Shown here: positions 55,479 to 64,000 of the stretch, piece by piece | Numbering within the stretch: position 1 is the first letter of the stretch | Layout: every line of letters starts with the position of its first letter | NCBI RefSeq assembly: GCF_022809315.2 | Contig: NZ_JAKZJU020000001.1 | Coordinates: 682,001-746,000 of the forward strand | DNA from: Mesosutterella faecium | Lineage (GTDB): Bacteria; Pseudomonadota; Gammaproteobacteria; Burkholderiales; Burkholderiaceae_F | DNA: 64,000 nt | Direction: 5' to 3' | Notes under the pieces: generated by a model | Told to the model about the DNA's origin: nothing | Seen by the model: only the letters and a program-made list of their open reading frames with translations | The model's database searches: none | Translations under genes and position numbers: made by a program

Positions 55479-56381
55479 CTAATGGACCGGGGCGAGGAAA
55501 AAGCCGCAGCGTTCGTGCGAGCCGTCGTCCGAATTCATCCGGGCATGCATGAGAAGCACCATCTGCATGGATCCACGCAGTCTGAGCCCCAGCGCCTTGA
55601 TTTGCTTCAGGGCAAAGCGCGAGCGCTCTTCAAGCACATCCTCCCAGTCTCCGCGGTCCGGCTCCGAGAAGTGCAGCAGGAAGGCTCTGCCGGGCGGAAT
55701 GCGCGTGACGGCTTCGTTCAGAGGGATGCCGTAGCGGTGCGCATCGGACTCCTTCACGATGAGCCCCCAGCTCAAGGCCAGCTCCTGTGAGCCAGTTCCT
55801 GCGGGGGCGCCTTCGGCCGGAGGTTCGATTGAAAGAGAGGATTTGACAACGGGCATCCAGTCGATCCACCGGGGCAGAATGCCGCGGATCCTGGGATCGT
55901 CGAGAAAGGACAGCCCGGTGGAGTGCGGCAGGTACAGCCAGGCCTGAGTTTCGCGGACCTCCCAGTCGCTGCCCCAGCGGGGCCTGCCCGCCGCCTCGGC
56001 GGCCCGGGCGGCGTCCCTGCGCCCTGCAAACCAGGCCTTCAGGCGCTCGTGCTCGGCCACGACCGCACTGTCGCGTTCGATCCTGCGGCGAAGAGCCTGC
56101 GTTTTCAGGTCGAGCTGCTCAAGAGCCTCCTCGGCCGGAAGTTCGTCGATGAGGGGGCGCATCTCCCGGACGGTGACGCCGTAATTCCGAAGCCTCATGC
56201 ACTCGAGGATGACGGGAGACTGGTGGAAGGCGTAGAAGCGGTAGCCCCCGCCCCGCTGCTTCGAATAGAGCAGCCCGTTCTCCTCGTAGTGCTTCAGAAA
56301 GTCGGGTGTAACACCCATGCTGCGGGCGTATTCGCCGATTCTGTAGATGTCCTGCCCAGAGCTTTTGTCCCTTCCTTCCAT
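55479..56381 (-). CDS. MerR-family transcriptional regulator with effector domain
   Basis: A 300-residue regulator. The winged helix reads YRIGEYARSMGVTPDFLKHYEENGL, then RFYAFHQSPVILECMRLRNYGVTVREM. A coiled dimerisation helix (about 85-130) and a C-terminal domain of GyrI/BmrR-like character follow. AAGGA precedes the ATG. It is divergent from the flavin reductase gene, so control of that gene is plausible but unproven. The inducer is unknown. Confidence 0.85.
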   Translation of the reverse strand: MEGRDKSSGQDIYRIGEYARSMGVTPDFLKHYEENGLLYSKQRGGGYRFYAFHQSPVILECMRLRNYGVTVREMRPLIDELPAEEALEQLDLKTQALRRRIERDSAVVAEHERLKAWFAGRRDAARAAEAAGRPRWGSDWEVRETQAWLYLPHSTGLSFLDDPRIRGILPRWIDWMPVVKSSLSIEPPAEGAPAGTGSQELALSWGLIVKESDAHRYGIPLNEAVTRIPPGRAFLLHFSEPDRGDWEDVLEERSRFALKQIKALGLRLRGSMQMVLLMHARMNSDDGSHERCGFFLAPVH

Positions 56382-56694
56382 TGCAGCGTCCTTCGTGTTT
56401 TATAAAACGCTTTGATTTTATTTTTATTTTATTTATGCCACGCCAGGACCGGGCCAATGGGCCAGAAGAAGAATAACGGCTTGGGCCGGTGTCATAAGTG
56501 GAAACCCTCATTCAAACGGCGGCCCGGGGCTTCGAGTGCGCAGCGGCGGGGCTTTCGGGTAGTCCGGTAGAAGTGCCGAGCCTTGTCATCCCGACCTAGT
56601 CCTTTCGTTGACTTGCGTCCTGCACCCGGGTTCAAGATGCCTGTAAAGAATTCAAGCCCCAGCGGCTTGAGATGAACAACCACAGGAGCATAGC
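56382..56694. promoter_or_regulatory. Divergent control region of merR-type gene and flavin reductase
   Basis: These 313 bases carry no gene. GTTTTATAAAAC (about 56397-56408) is a dyad next to the regulator's start. An A/T tract follows (56411-56435). For the reductase, TTGACT near 56609 is a candidate -35 with no clear -10. GGTTCAAG and CTTGAGATGAAC (56630-56685) form an imperfect inverted pair. Confidence 0.45.
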
Positions 56695-58674
56695 ATGGAC
56701 AAGATCGTTTCCCGAAGGAGTTTCCTGCGCAGCAGCCTTTTCACCGGAGCGGCCGCCGCGGTGCCCTCCGTAGCCTCCGCCAGGGGCCTGTACAAGCCCG
56801 GGGTTTATTCCGCCAAGGCTTCGGGCATCGGCGATGTCATCGTCACGATGACCTTCAGCGAGGACCGCATCACGGACGTGGTGCTCGACGTCTCCCATGA
56901 GACTCCTTCAATTGGACAGGCCGCCGGAGCGCGCCTGAAGGCGAACCTTCTGAAGGCCCAGTCCGCAAAAATCGATGCCGTCTCCGGAGCGTCCATCACC
57001 TCCAAGGCTGTGAGCCAGGCTGCAGCGAAGTGCATCGCGCAGGCAAAGGGCGAGATTCCGGTCGAGGTGATCACGAAGGGCGAGTCCTCCGACAGCGGCG
57101 ACTGGCTCGGCAAGCCCCCCGAGATTGCCGAGAAGGACATCGCCGCGACCTATGACACGAACGTCCTCGTAGTGGGCTGCGGCACGGGCGGCATGTTCGC
57201 CGTGGCCGCCGCCGCGGAGGAGGGCGAAAAGGTGATTGGCATCGACCGCTTCCCCACCGGCACCGGCATCCGCGATGATCTTGGCGCCATCAATTCCAGG
57301 TATCAGAAGGCCTACGGCACGAAAATTGACAAGTTCGACTTCGTCACCGCCGCCACCCAGTACGCCGCCGGGCACCTCAGCCAGGACCTGGTCAAGCTCT
57401 GGTGCGACCGCTCGGGCGAGGCGATCGACTGGTACGGCGACCGGCTCGCGGAGCGCGGCATCAAGCTCGTGCACGAATCCGGCGACAAGGTGGACCAGTC
57501 CCGCTACCATCATTTCCCGACCGGGCACTCGCCTGCCTGGCCCTATTCCATCGGCGGCGGCAAGATCCAGTCCGCTTCCAAGGGACCGGTTCTTACGGGC
57601 AACATCATCCTTCACGACTATGCGGTGAAAAAGGGCGCGCGCTTCGACTACGAGACCACGATGGTGAAGCTCGAAAGGAAGGGCGGCCGCGTGACGGGAT
57701 GCATCGCGAGGAACTCCGAGGGCAAATACGTCCGGTACAACGCCCGCAAGGGCGTCGTGGTCGCCACCGGCGGCTACTCCCAGAACTATCCGATGATGGA
57801 GGCCCTCCAGCCCTGGAACCTGCGCATCATCGGCCGCAACGGCTCCATGCCCGGCGCCCGCGGCGACGGCATCCGGGCCTGTCTCTGGGTCGGCGCCAAA
57901 ATGGATGAGACGCACAGCATGATGATGTTTGACCGCTGCGCGCTGCGTCCCGACCAGAAGGTGGGTGTGGAGACCGCCAAATCCGGCGACAACGGCTTTT
58001 TCTGGATGGGCTCCCAGCCCTGGCTCAAGGTGAACGCCGACGGCCACCGCTTTTTCAACGAATCGGGCACCTACGAGGGCATTCTGCACGCCGACGAGTA
58101 TCAGAAAGGCCACTGCCACTACACCCTTTTTGACAGCAACTGGACCCGCTACGTCCAGCAGTTCAAGCAGCACGGCTGCTCGCGCCTGTATCCGTTCGAG
58201 AACGGCGCCGCGCCCAACATTCCGTGGCAGACCGTCGAGAAGATGCTGCCCGGGCTGATCGAGAAGGGGTTCCTCATCAAGGCGGACACGATCGAAGACC
58301 TGGCGAGGGGTCTGAAGCTGCCGCCCGAGGAGCTGAAGAAAACTGTTGCCCGCTACAACGAGCTTGTCAGAAAGGGCAAGGACGAGGACTACGGGAAAGA
58401 GCCTTTCCGTCTGTCTCCCGTCGACAAGCCCCCGTTCTATGGAGCGAAGAACTGCGGCTACATCCTCTGCACGATGGACGGCATCCAGATTGACACTCAC
58501 ATGAATGCGATCGACACGGAGGGCAATCCGATTCCCGGCCTCTATGTCGTAGGAAATGACTCGGGCTCTTATTTCGCCAATACCTACCCGAATCTCGTGA
58601 CCGGCATGGCCTGCGGCCGCACGGTGACTTTCGGACGCCTGGTCGGCAAGTACCTTGCCCGGCGCAAGGCCTGA
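56695..58674 (+). CDS. Tat-exported FAD/FMN-dependent reductase (fumarate/urocanate reductase-like)
   Basis: A 659-residue flavoprotein. A Tat signal SRRSFLR (6-12) with cleavage after ASA (near 29) targets it to the periplasm. An FMN-binding domain follows with the flavinylation-type motif SGASIT (97-102). The FAD_binding_2 domain starts at VLVVGCGTGGMFA (about 155). No haem CxxCH is present, unlike classical flavocytochrome c. The family reduces fumarate, urocanate or other enoates using quinol-derived electrons; the substrate cannot be told. Confidence 0.88.
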   Translation: MDKIVSRRSFLRSSLFTGAAAAVPSVASARGLYKPGVYSAKASGIGDVIVTMTFSEDRITDVVLDVSHETPSIGQAAGARLKANLLKAQSAKIDAVSGASITSKAVSQAAAKCIAQAKGEIPVEVITKGESSDSGDWLGKPPEIAEKDIAATYDTNVLVVGCGTGGMFAVAAAAEEGEKVIGIDRFPTGTGIRDDLGAINSRYQKAYGTKIDKFDFVTAATQYAAGHLSQDLVKLWCDRSGEAIDWYGDRLAERGIKLVHESGDKVDQSRYHHFPTGHSPAWPYSIGGGKIQSASKGPVLTGNIILHDYAVKKGARFDYETTMVKLERKGGRVTGCIARNSEGKYVRYNARKGVVVATGGYSQNYPMMEALQPWNLRIIGRNGSMPGARGDGIRACLWVGAKMDETHSMMMFDRCALRPDQKVGVETAKSGDNGFFWMGSQPWLKVNADGHRFFNESGTYEGILHADEYQKGHCHYTLFDSNWTRYVQQFKQHGCSRLYPFENGAAPNIPWQTVEKMLPGLIEKGFLIKADTIEDLARGLKLPPEELKKTVARYNELVRKGKDEDYGKEPFRLSPVDKPPFYGAKNCGYILCTMDGIQIDTHMNAIDTEGNPIPGLYVVGNDSGSYFANTYPNLVTGMACGRTVTFGRLVGKYLARRKA

Positions 58675-58886
58675 GAGCCGCCGGCAGACAGGGCCGCGGC
58701 CCGCTCTCCCTACCCCGCGTGCCCCGTTCTGAAGCCTTCTCTCCATGCGCCCGCGCACCGTCCTCGAAAGGGGCGGGGCGCGGGTGATTTTCTGCCCGGT
58801 CCTCTCCCAGGGGCGGCTTTGCCGCGGAAAACACCGCCTGAAGGCGGCCAGCAGGGAACCGGGAAGGCGGGAAAATGCATAAGAAA

Positions 58887-58916
58887 AAGGGTAGAACGCA
58901 GTTGCGTTCTACCCTT
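58887..58916 (-). terminator. Intrinsic terminator of the tRNA-Lys cluster
   Basis: On the minus strand AAGGGTAGAACGCA pairs with TGCGTTCTACCCTT across a 2-base loop and is followed by TTTCTT. It lies just downstream of the last tRNA. The rest of 58675-58886 is GC-rich noncoding sequence without a recognisable gene. Confidence 0.85.
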
Positions 58917-58921
58917 CGAAT

Positions 58922-58997
58922 TGGTGGGTGCGCAGGGGCTCGAACCCTGGACCGACGGATTAAGGGTCCGCTGCTCTACCAACTGAGCTACGCGCCC
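58922..58997 (-). tRNA. tRNA-Lys (CTT) copy with C33
   Basis: A 76-base cloverleaf with encoded CCA, nearly identical to the next copy at 59033-59108. The anticodon loop reads CCCTTAA instead of CTCTTAA, so the normally invariant U33 is C. The stem GCGGA/TCCGT and T-arm are unchanged. It may be a decaying duplicate. Confidence 0.9.
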
Positions 58998-59032
58998 AAA
59001 TCGAAAAGCCTTACGGCTTTTTCTTTGAATTA

Positions 59033-59108
59033 TGGTGGGTGCGCAGGGGCTCGAACCCTGGACCGACGGATTAAGAGTCCGCTGCTCTACCAACTGAGCT
59101 ACGCGCCC
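59033..59108 (-). tRNA. tRNA-Lys (CTT)
   Basis: A 76-base tRNA with encoded CCA. Acceptor GGGCGCG pairs with CGCACCC (one mismatch-tolerant pair), and the loop CTCTTAA gives anticodon CTT with normal U33. Confidence 0.95.
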
Positions 59109-59134
59109 ATAATTCCTTTGCAAGCCGCCCATCG

Positions 59135-59210
59135 TGGTGGGTCGTGCGAGGCTCGAACTCGCGACCAACGGATTAAAAGTCCGCTGCTCTACCAACTGAG
59201 CTAACGACCC
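59135..59210 (-). tRNA. tRNA-Lys (TTT)
   Basis: A 76-base tRNA with encoded CCA. Acceptor GGGTCGT pairs with ACGACCC. The anticodon loop CTTTTAA gives TTT. It is the first gene of the minus-strand cluster, with the two CTT copies downstream. Confidence 0.96.
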
Positions 59211-59534
59211 AAATCCAAGCTCGTCAAGCTTCACGTTTCGGCTAGCTAGGCCAAGAATTTTAGTACTTTTTATTTGCTTTTGTCAAGAGAAAAAATCAAC
59301 GGGGGAATCGCCGGCTGTTTTTTTAAAAACTCAGGTCTCGTTTATTAGGGTAACCTCTAATAAAAATGAAATTTTAAAAAACTGATCCCCTTCAGAAATA
59401 AGGGCAAGATATAGAAAAAGGCACAGGCGGGATGCGCGGCCTGGAGAAAAAAGAACAAAGGCGGCGTGTTTCGCACGAATCGATTTCATTAACGCAGCAG
59501 GGGCCCTTCGGGAGCCCCTTCGGAGAACACTGAT
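59211..59534. promoter_or_regulatory. Divergent region between tRNA-Lys cluster and recA
   Basis: An AT-rich 324-base stretch without a gene. It holds the dyad TTTATTAG (59341-59348) and CTAATAAA (59357-59364) around GGTAACCT. No LexA box of the CTGTN8ACAG type is visible. A hairpin GGGGCCCTTCGGGAGCCCC-like segment (about 59500-59520) lies just before the recA start. Confidence 0.5.
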
Positions 59535-60821
59535 ATGGCAGCAGACAAGAAAAACAAGGACAAGGCGTCGACCCGCGCGGTCCGGATCGTGGAGAAGGAA
59601 GAGCGCCAGAAGGCGCTGAATGCGACTCTTTCCCTCATTGAAAAGCAGTTCGGGAAAGGCTCCATCATGCGGATGGACAGCAGCAGCGTGAACCAGGACA
59701 TCAGCGTCGTCTCGACGGGTTCGCTCGGGCTGGACATCGCGCTTGGAGTCGGCGGGCTGCCCCGGGGCCGCGTGATTGAAGTCTTCGGCCCCGAGTCTTC
59801 AGGCAAGACGACGCTCACCCTCCAGGTTGTCGCGGAGATGCAGAAAACGGGAGGCACCTGCGCGTTCATCGACGCTGAGCATGCGCTCGACCCGCAGTAC
59901 GCGGAGCGCATCGGGGTGGACCTGCAGAAGCTGCTGATCTCCCAGCCTGACAACGGCGAGCAGGCGCTCGACATCTGCGATGCCCTCGTGCGCTCCGGCG
60001 CGGTGGACCTCATCGTGGTGGACTCGGTGGCGGCCCTCACCCCCAAGGCCGAAATCGAGGGCGAGATGGGCGACGCGCTTCCCGGCCTGCAGGCCCGCCT
60101 GATGAGCCAGGCCCTGCGAAAGCTCACGGCTTCCATCAACCGCACGCAGTGCATGGTGATCTTCATCAACCAGATCCGCATGAAAATCGGCGTTTCCTAC
60201 GGCAACCCCGAGGTGACGACCGGCGGGAACGCCCTCAAGTTCTACAGCTCCGTGCGAATCGAGATCCGCCGCAGCGGCTCGATCAAGAAGGGCGATGACA
60301 TCATCGGTTCGGAGACCCGCGTCAAGGTGGTGAAGAACAAGGTGGCCCCGCCGTTCCGCACTGCGGTTTTCGACATTCTGTACGGCGAGGGCATTTCCCG
60401 TGAGAGCGAGATTCTCACGATCGGGGCAGACCTCGACATCGTCGACAAGGCTGGCGCCTGGTACAGCTACGCGGGCGAAAAGATCGGCCAGGGCAAGGAC
60501 AAGGCCTGCGAGTACCTGAAGGCCCACCCGCAGGTGGCCCGCGAAATTGAAAACAAGATCCGCGCGATCAAGGGCATCCGCAGCCTCGACGCTCAGGGCT
60601 CCGGGACGGCCGCGGGCGAAGCGGCGGCCGCAAAGCCCGAGGCTCCGGCCAAGGATGCGGACAAGCCCGCCGAAAAGCCCGAAGCGAAGGAGGAGAAGGC
60701 CGGAGGAGCAGAAGACTCCGGCGCGAAAGCGAAGGAAAAGGAGAAGGAGAAGGAGGAGCCCGCTGAGTCGACCGTGGTGCTCGATCCCGAGGAAGACTTT
60801 TCGCCTGAAGAGTTCCTGTGA
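59535..60821 (+). CDS. recA: Recombinase RecA with extended acidic tail
   Basis: A 428-residue RecA, against 353 in E. coli. Walker A is GPESSGKT (85-92); [22 protein letters not shown] and the L2 region [26 protein letters not shown] are standard. The core ends near residue 350. The last ~75 residues are low-complexity Ala/Lys/Glu sequence ending [15 protein letters not shown]. The stop overlaps the recX start. Confidence 0.97.
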   Translation: MAADKKNKDKASTRAVRIVEKEERQKALNATLSLIEKQFGKGSIMRMDSSSVNQDISVVSTGSLGLDIALGVGGLPRGRVIEVFGPESSGKTTLTLQVVAEMQKTGGTCAFIDAEHALDPQYAERIGVDLQKLLISQPDNGEQALDICDALVRSGAVDLIVVDSVAALTPKAEIEGEMGDALPGLQARLMSQALRKLTASINRTQCMVIFINQIRMKIGVSYGNPEVTTGGNALKFYSSVRIEIRRSGSIKKGDDIIGSETRVKVVKNKVAPPFRTAVFDILYGEGISRESEILTIGADLDIVDKAGAWYSYAGEKIGQGKDKACEYLKAHPQVAREIENKIRAIKGIRSLDAQGSGTAAGEAAAAKPEAPAKDADKPAEKPEAKEEKAGGAEDSGAKAKEKEKEKEEPAESTVVLDPEEDFSPEEFL

Positions 60822-61348
60822 TGCGCAAAGAGGAGAGCGGGGCCCCCGAAGACGCCCTGCGGCAGACCCGGTCTGGGAAAGGGAAGACCCCGTCGAGGCG
60901 CGGCAGTCTCCTTGCGGAGGCCGTGGCGGCCCTCGCCCGCAGGGAGTATGCGCGGGCGGAACTGCGGCGGAAGCTTCGCCGCCGCTTCCCCGACAGCGCG
61001 GAGCCGGAGCTCGAGGCGGTGCTCGACCGGCTCGAGTCGCTGGGTTATCTCTCGGACGAGCGCTTTGCTGAGAAATTCGTGCGTCAGAAAGGCGGCCGCC
61101 TCGGGGCGGCGCGCCTGCGCATGGAGCTCAGACAGCGGGGAGTCCCGGCAGAGGCGGCGGAGGCGGCTCTCTCGCAGCTCGGCGGTACCGAGGAGGAGCG
61201 GGCCTATCAGGTCTGGTCGAAGAAGTTCGGCAACCTGCCCGAGGACGAGCGGGAGCGGGGGCGGCAGATTCGCTTCCTTCTGTCCAGAGGATTCGGGTAT
61301 TCTATTATCCGCGACGTCTTCGACCGCGCGCGCCGCGGTCTAGACTAA
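60821..61348 (+). CDS. recX: Regulatory protein RecX
   Basis: A 175-residue three-helix repeat protein that inhibits RecA filaments. Family segments are LARREYARAELRRKL, LESLGYLSDERFAEKFVRQKGG, RLRMELRQRGV and FLLSRGFGYSIIRDVF. The ATG overlaps the recA stop (TGATG), showing coupling; GTG at 60818 is an alternative start. A basic 30-residue N-terminal extension precedes the conserved part. Confidence 0.94.
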   Translation: MRKEESGAPEDALRQTRSGKGKTPSRRGSLLAEAVAALARREYARAELRRKLRRRFPDSAEPELEAVLDRLESLGYLSDERFAEKFVRQKGGRLGAARLRMELRQRGVPAEAAEAALSQLGGTEEERAYQVWSKKFGNLPEDERERGRQIRFLLSRGFGYSIIRDVFDRARRGLD

Positions 61349-61443
61349 AAACCTTTAGGCAGGGTTTTGAAATAATTTCATATTTTGCAGCACAACCTCC
61401 GTCTCCGTCCGCGAATCCGTGCGGCGCGAAATGATTTCTTCTT

Positions 61444-62619
61444 ATGAAAGTTTACGAATATCAGGCCAAATCAATTTTGGCTAAATACGGTGTCCCGCTG
61501 CTGCGGGGCGTTCCTGTGTTCGAGGCCGGGGCCGCGGCGCAGGCGGCTGAAGGTCTGAGCGCTTCCGGCCCCTGGGTGGTCAAGGCTCAGGTTCACGCCG
61601 GCGGGCGCGGCAAGGCGGGCGGTGTGAAAATCGCGCGCAGTCTGCAGGAAGTGACCGACATCTCGCGCGCCATGCTGGGCTCGAAGCTGGTCACACGTCA
61701 GACCGGACCGGCGGGGATTGCGGTGCACAGGCTCTATATTGAAGAGGCCTGCGACATTGCCCGCGAGCTCTACGCCGCCATTCTTATTGACCGTTCGAGC
61801 CAGAAAATCTGCGTGCTCGCCTCAGCCGAGGGCGGCATGGAGATTGAGGAGCTTGCCGAGAAGCGCCCCGAGGCGATCCGGCGCATGCTGATTGATCCCC
61901 TGCAGGCTCCCGGAGCCGGCGCTTTCGAGACCTTCGCCTCTGAGCTCGGACTTGAGGACGGGGTGCACGAGCGCTTCGGGGCCGCGCTTCTGAAGCTCTA
62001 CGAGGCTTTTGTCCACGAGGATGCGTCGCTGCTCGAAATCAACCCCATGGTGATCACCCGCGGCGGCGAGGTGATTGCCCTTGACGCGAAGCTGATCGTC
62101 GATGACAACGCGCTGTTCCGTCATCCCGAGACGGCTGTGATGCTCGACCCCCAGGCCGAGGACAGGCTGGAGCTGCTCGCAAGGAAGTCGAATCTCAGCT
62201 ACATCGATCTCGACGGGGACATCGCCTGCATGGTGAACGGCGCGGGCCTGGCCATGGCGACCATGGACATCATCAAGCTCTACGGGGGCAGCCCCGCCAA
62301 TTTCCTCGATGTCGGCGGCAGCGCCACGGTCGAGAGAATCACGGCTGCATTCCGCATCATGCTCGAGAATCCCAACATCCATGCGATTCTGATCAACATC
62401 TTCGGCGGAATCATGCAGTGCGATATCGTCGCTCAGGGGCTGGTGGAGGCCTCCAGGACGCTCAATCTCAAGCTGCCCATGGTGGTGAGGATGCACGGCA
62501 CCCATGAGGAGGAAGGCCATCGGATCCTCAGGGAGTCGGGCCTGAGCTTTATTTCGGCTGAAACAATGTCTGATGCGGCGGAGAAGGCCGTCAGAGCGGC
62601 AAGGGAGGCGGCGCAATGA
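61444..62619 (+). CDS. sucC: Succinyl-CoA synthetase beta subunit
   Basis: A 391-residue ADP-forming ligase subunit. [20 protein letters not shown] starts the ATP-grasp domain; [26 protein letters not shown] and [15 protein letters not shown] are hallmarks. It acts in the TCA cycle with sucD, which starts 4 bases before its stop. The gap to recX has an AT-rich stretch that may hold a promoter. Confidence 0.97.
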   Translation: MKVYEYQAKSILAKYGVPLLRGVPVFEAGAAAQAAEGLSASGPWVVKAQVHAGGRGKAGGVKIARSLQEVTDISRAMLGSKLVTRQTGPAGIAVHRLYIEEACDIARELYAAILIDRSSQKICVLASAEGGMEIEELAEKRPEAIRRMLIDPLQAPGAGAFETFASELGLEDGVHERFGAALLKLYEAFVHEDASLLEINPMVITRGGEVIALDAKLIVDDNALFRHPETAVMLDPQAEDRLELLARKSNLSYIDLDGDIACMVNGAGLAMATMDIIKLYGGSPANFLDVGGSATVERITAAFRIMLENPNIHAILINIFGGIMQCDIVAQGLVEASRTLNLKLPMVVRMHGTHEEEGHRILRESGLSFISAETMSDAAEKAVRAAREAAQ

Positions 62620-63515
62620 GCATTCTTGTCAATGAAAACACCCGCGTGATCACGCAGGGCATCACCGGGCACGCCGGGCAGTTCCATACCCGCGCCTGCC
62701 GGGCCTACGCCAACGCGGCCGACCGCTTTGTCGCGGGCGTGAACCCCCGCAAGGCCGGCCAGCAGATGGACGGCATTCCGATTTTCGCGACAGTGCGCGA
62801 GGCAAAGGAGCAGACCGGCGGCAACGCGAGCGTGATCTACGTCCCGCCGGCGTTCGCCGCGGGGGCGATCCTGGAGGCGGTCGACGCCGATCTGGATCTC
62901 GTGGTCTGCATCACGGAGGGCATCCCGGTGCAGGACATGCTGCGGGTGCGGAACTACATGAAGGACCGCAAGAGCCACACGCTGCTGCTTGGGCCGAACT
63001 GCCCGGGGCTGCTGGTGCCGGGGCTGCTCAAGCTGGGCATCATGCCGGCGAGCATCCACCGCCCGGGGCGCATCGGCGTGGTCTCCCGCTCGGGCACGCT
63101 CACCTACGAAGCGGTGGATCAGATTACGGCCTGCGGCCTGGGGCAGTCAGCTGCGGTTGGCATCGGCGGCGACCCGATCAACGGGCTCAAGCACATCGAC
63201 CTGCTGAGGATGTTCGAGGAAGATCCGGGCACGGACGCCGTCGTGATGATCGGCGAGATCGGCGGCAGCGATGAGGTGGAGGCCGCCCGCTGGGCCCGCG
63301 ACCACATGACCAAGCCCGTCGTGGGCTTCATCGCCGGGATCACCGCCCCTGCGGGGCGCCGCATGGGCCACGCGGGGGCGATCATCGCCGCGGGCGTGGA
63401 CACGGCCGAAAGCAAGATCCGCATCCTTGAGGAGTGCGGCATTCCCGTGGCGAGGAATCCCGCGGAGATGGGCAGCCTGCTGCTTTCCGTTCTGAAGAAG
63501 AAGGGAATCTGCTGA
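62616..63515 (+). CDS. sucD: Succinyl-CoA synthetase alpha subunit
   Basis: A 299-residue CoA-binding subunit. ITQGITGHAGQFHTRAC and GVNPRKAGQ bind CoA; LGPNCPG is conserved; the phosphorylated His lies in RRMGHAGAIIA near residue 248. Length is normal. The start overlaps sucC (ATGA). Confidence 0.97.
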   Translation: MSILVNENTRVITQGITGHAGQFHTRACRAYANAADRFVAGVNPRKAGQQMDGIPIFATVREAKEQTGGNASVIYVPPAFAAGAILEAVDADLDLVVCITEGIPVQDMLRVRNYMKDRKSHTLLLGPNCPGLLVPGLLKLGIMPASIHRPGRIGVVSRSGTLTYEAVDQITACGLGQSAAVGIGGDPINGLKHIDLLRMFEEDPGTDAVVMIGEIGGSDEVEAARWARDHMTKPVVGFIAGITAPAGRRMGHAGAIIAAGVDTAESKIRILEECGIPVARNPAEMGSLLLSVLKKKGIC

Positions 63516-63539
63516 CTTTTTTGACCGGAGCCGACTCAA

Positions 63540-64000
63540 TTGATTGACTGGATTGTTGACGTATTTACGACCATGCACTGGGCGGCCGTGGGCCAGATCA
63601 TCCTGATCGACGTGCTGCTGGGCGGCGACAACGCCGTGGTGATCGCGCTCGCCTGCCGGAACCTGCCGCACAGCCAGAGGGCGAAGGGCATCTTCTGGGG
63701 CACGGCCGGCGCCATCACGCTGCGCGTCATCCTGATTACATTCGCCGTGATGCTGCTCAACATTCCGGGACTGAAGCTGGCGGGCGGCCTCATCCTCCTT
63801 TGGATCGGCTACAAGCTGCTGCTGCCCGACGACGGCAAGCCCGAGGAGGTCGAGGGCAGCACGAAGCTGCTCGGAGCGATCAAGACCATCATCGTGGCCG
63901 ACCTGATTATGTCCATCGACAACGTGATCGGCATCGCAGGGGCGGCGCAGCAGGCCCACGAGGCGCACCAGACCATGCTCGTCATTTTCGGCCTGCTGGT
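63540..64000 (+). CDS. TerC-family membrane protein, 5' part
   Basis: The frame runs off the window's right edge. It reads GQIILIDVLLGGDNAVVIAL, then ACRNLPHSQRAKGIFWGT, and later LIMSIDNVIGIAG: the two (G/S)xDN motifs that mark TerC/YjbE proteins, thought to handle manganese or tellurite. A TTG start at 63540 is proposed because GGAG lies 9 bases upstream and the resulting N-terminus (IDWIVDVFTT) fits the family; the first ATG is 63573. Confidence 0.85.
   Translation, partial: MIDWIVDVFTTMHWAAVGQIILIDVLLGGDNAVVIALACRNLPHSQRAKGIFWGTAGAITLRVILITFAVMLLNIPGLKLAGGLILLWIGYKLLLPDDGKPEEVEGSTKLLGAIKTIIVADLIMSIDNVIGIAGAAQQAHEAHQTMLVIFGLL

Noticed and set aside
56908-58758. A 616-codon open frame antisense to the flavin reductase
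   Set aside because: Shadow frame in GC-rich DNA; the sense strand has complete domains and a Tat signal.
59310-59333. CTGTTTTTTTAAAAACTCAG as an SOS box for recA
   Set aside because: The half-sites do not fit CTGTN8ACAG in spacing or sequence; it is an A/T tract flanked by CTG and CAG.

Overview
The window looks like a chromosome segment of a GC-rich betaproteobacterium, most likely Burkholderiales close to Sutterella/Parasutterella. This is inferred from the order miaB-phoH-ybeY-corC-lnt-glyQ-glyS, the separate HldE kinase and adenylyltransferase genes, betaproteobacterium-like protein sequences and a Tat-exported, haem-less flavin reductase. No database search was possible.

Left flank (1-23.5 kb): the 3' end of rsmA; a long minus-strand housekeeping run (miaB, phoH, ybeY, corC, lnt, glyQ, glyS, plsC, ygjP); a plus-strand set (radical SAM protein, yqgE, ruvX, a second acyltransferase); then two divergent inner-core LPS blocks. 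The minus block (hldE1-hldD-gmhB-hldE2-apaH) makes ADP-heptose. The plus block (phosphohexomutase-pgi-waaC-waaA-thiD) supplies sugar phosphates and transfers Kdo and heptose. The flank ends at a tRNA-Met.

Accessory island (23.5-41.7 kb): a decayed transposase, then a type I-E CRISPR-Cas locus with lower GC than its surroundings. The cas genes run on the minus strand (cas3, cse1, cse2, cas6e, cas7e, cas5e, cas1e, cas2e), followed by a leader and one large array. Three insertion sequences have hit the locus. An IS21-family element sits inside one CRISPR repeat (6-bp duplication CCCACG) and splits the array into a leader-proximal part of 34 spacers and an orphaned part of 22. An IS110-family element sits inside that IS21 element's istB. 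An IS256-family element (8-bp duplication TCATTTCT) cuts cas3 in two. Cascade and the adaptation genes look intact, so the system may bind targets but probably cannot degrade them. Upstream of cas3, in the opposite orientation, lie two degenerate repeats that keep their hairpins and flank a 33-nt spacer. This is a candidate crRNA-like element and the most interesting object in the window.

Right flank (41.7-64 kb): a UvrA paralogue, a ClC channel, ssb, two universal stress proteins, tcdA, an unknown protein, a kinase-like protein, ettA, uppP, trmB, tRNA-Gly(CCC), metI-metN, a MerR-type regulator divergent from a periplasmic flavin reductase, a three-gene tRNA-Lys cluster, recA-recX, sucC-sucD and the start of a TerC-family gene.
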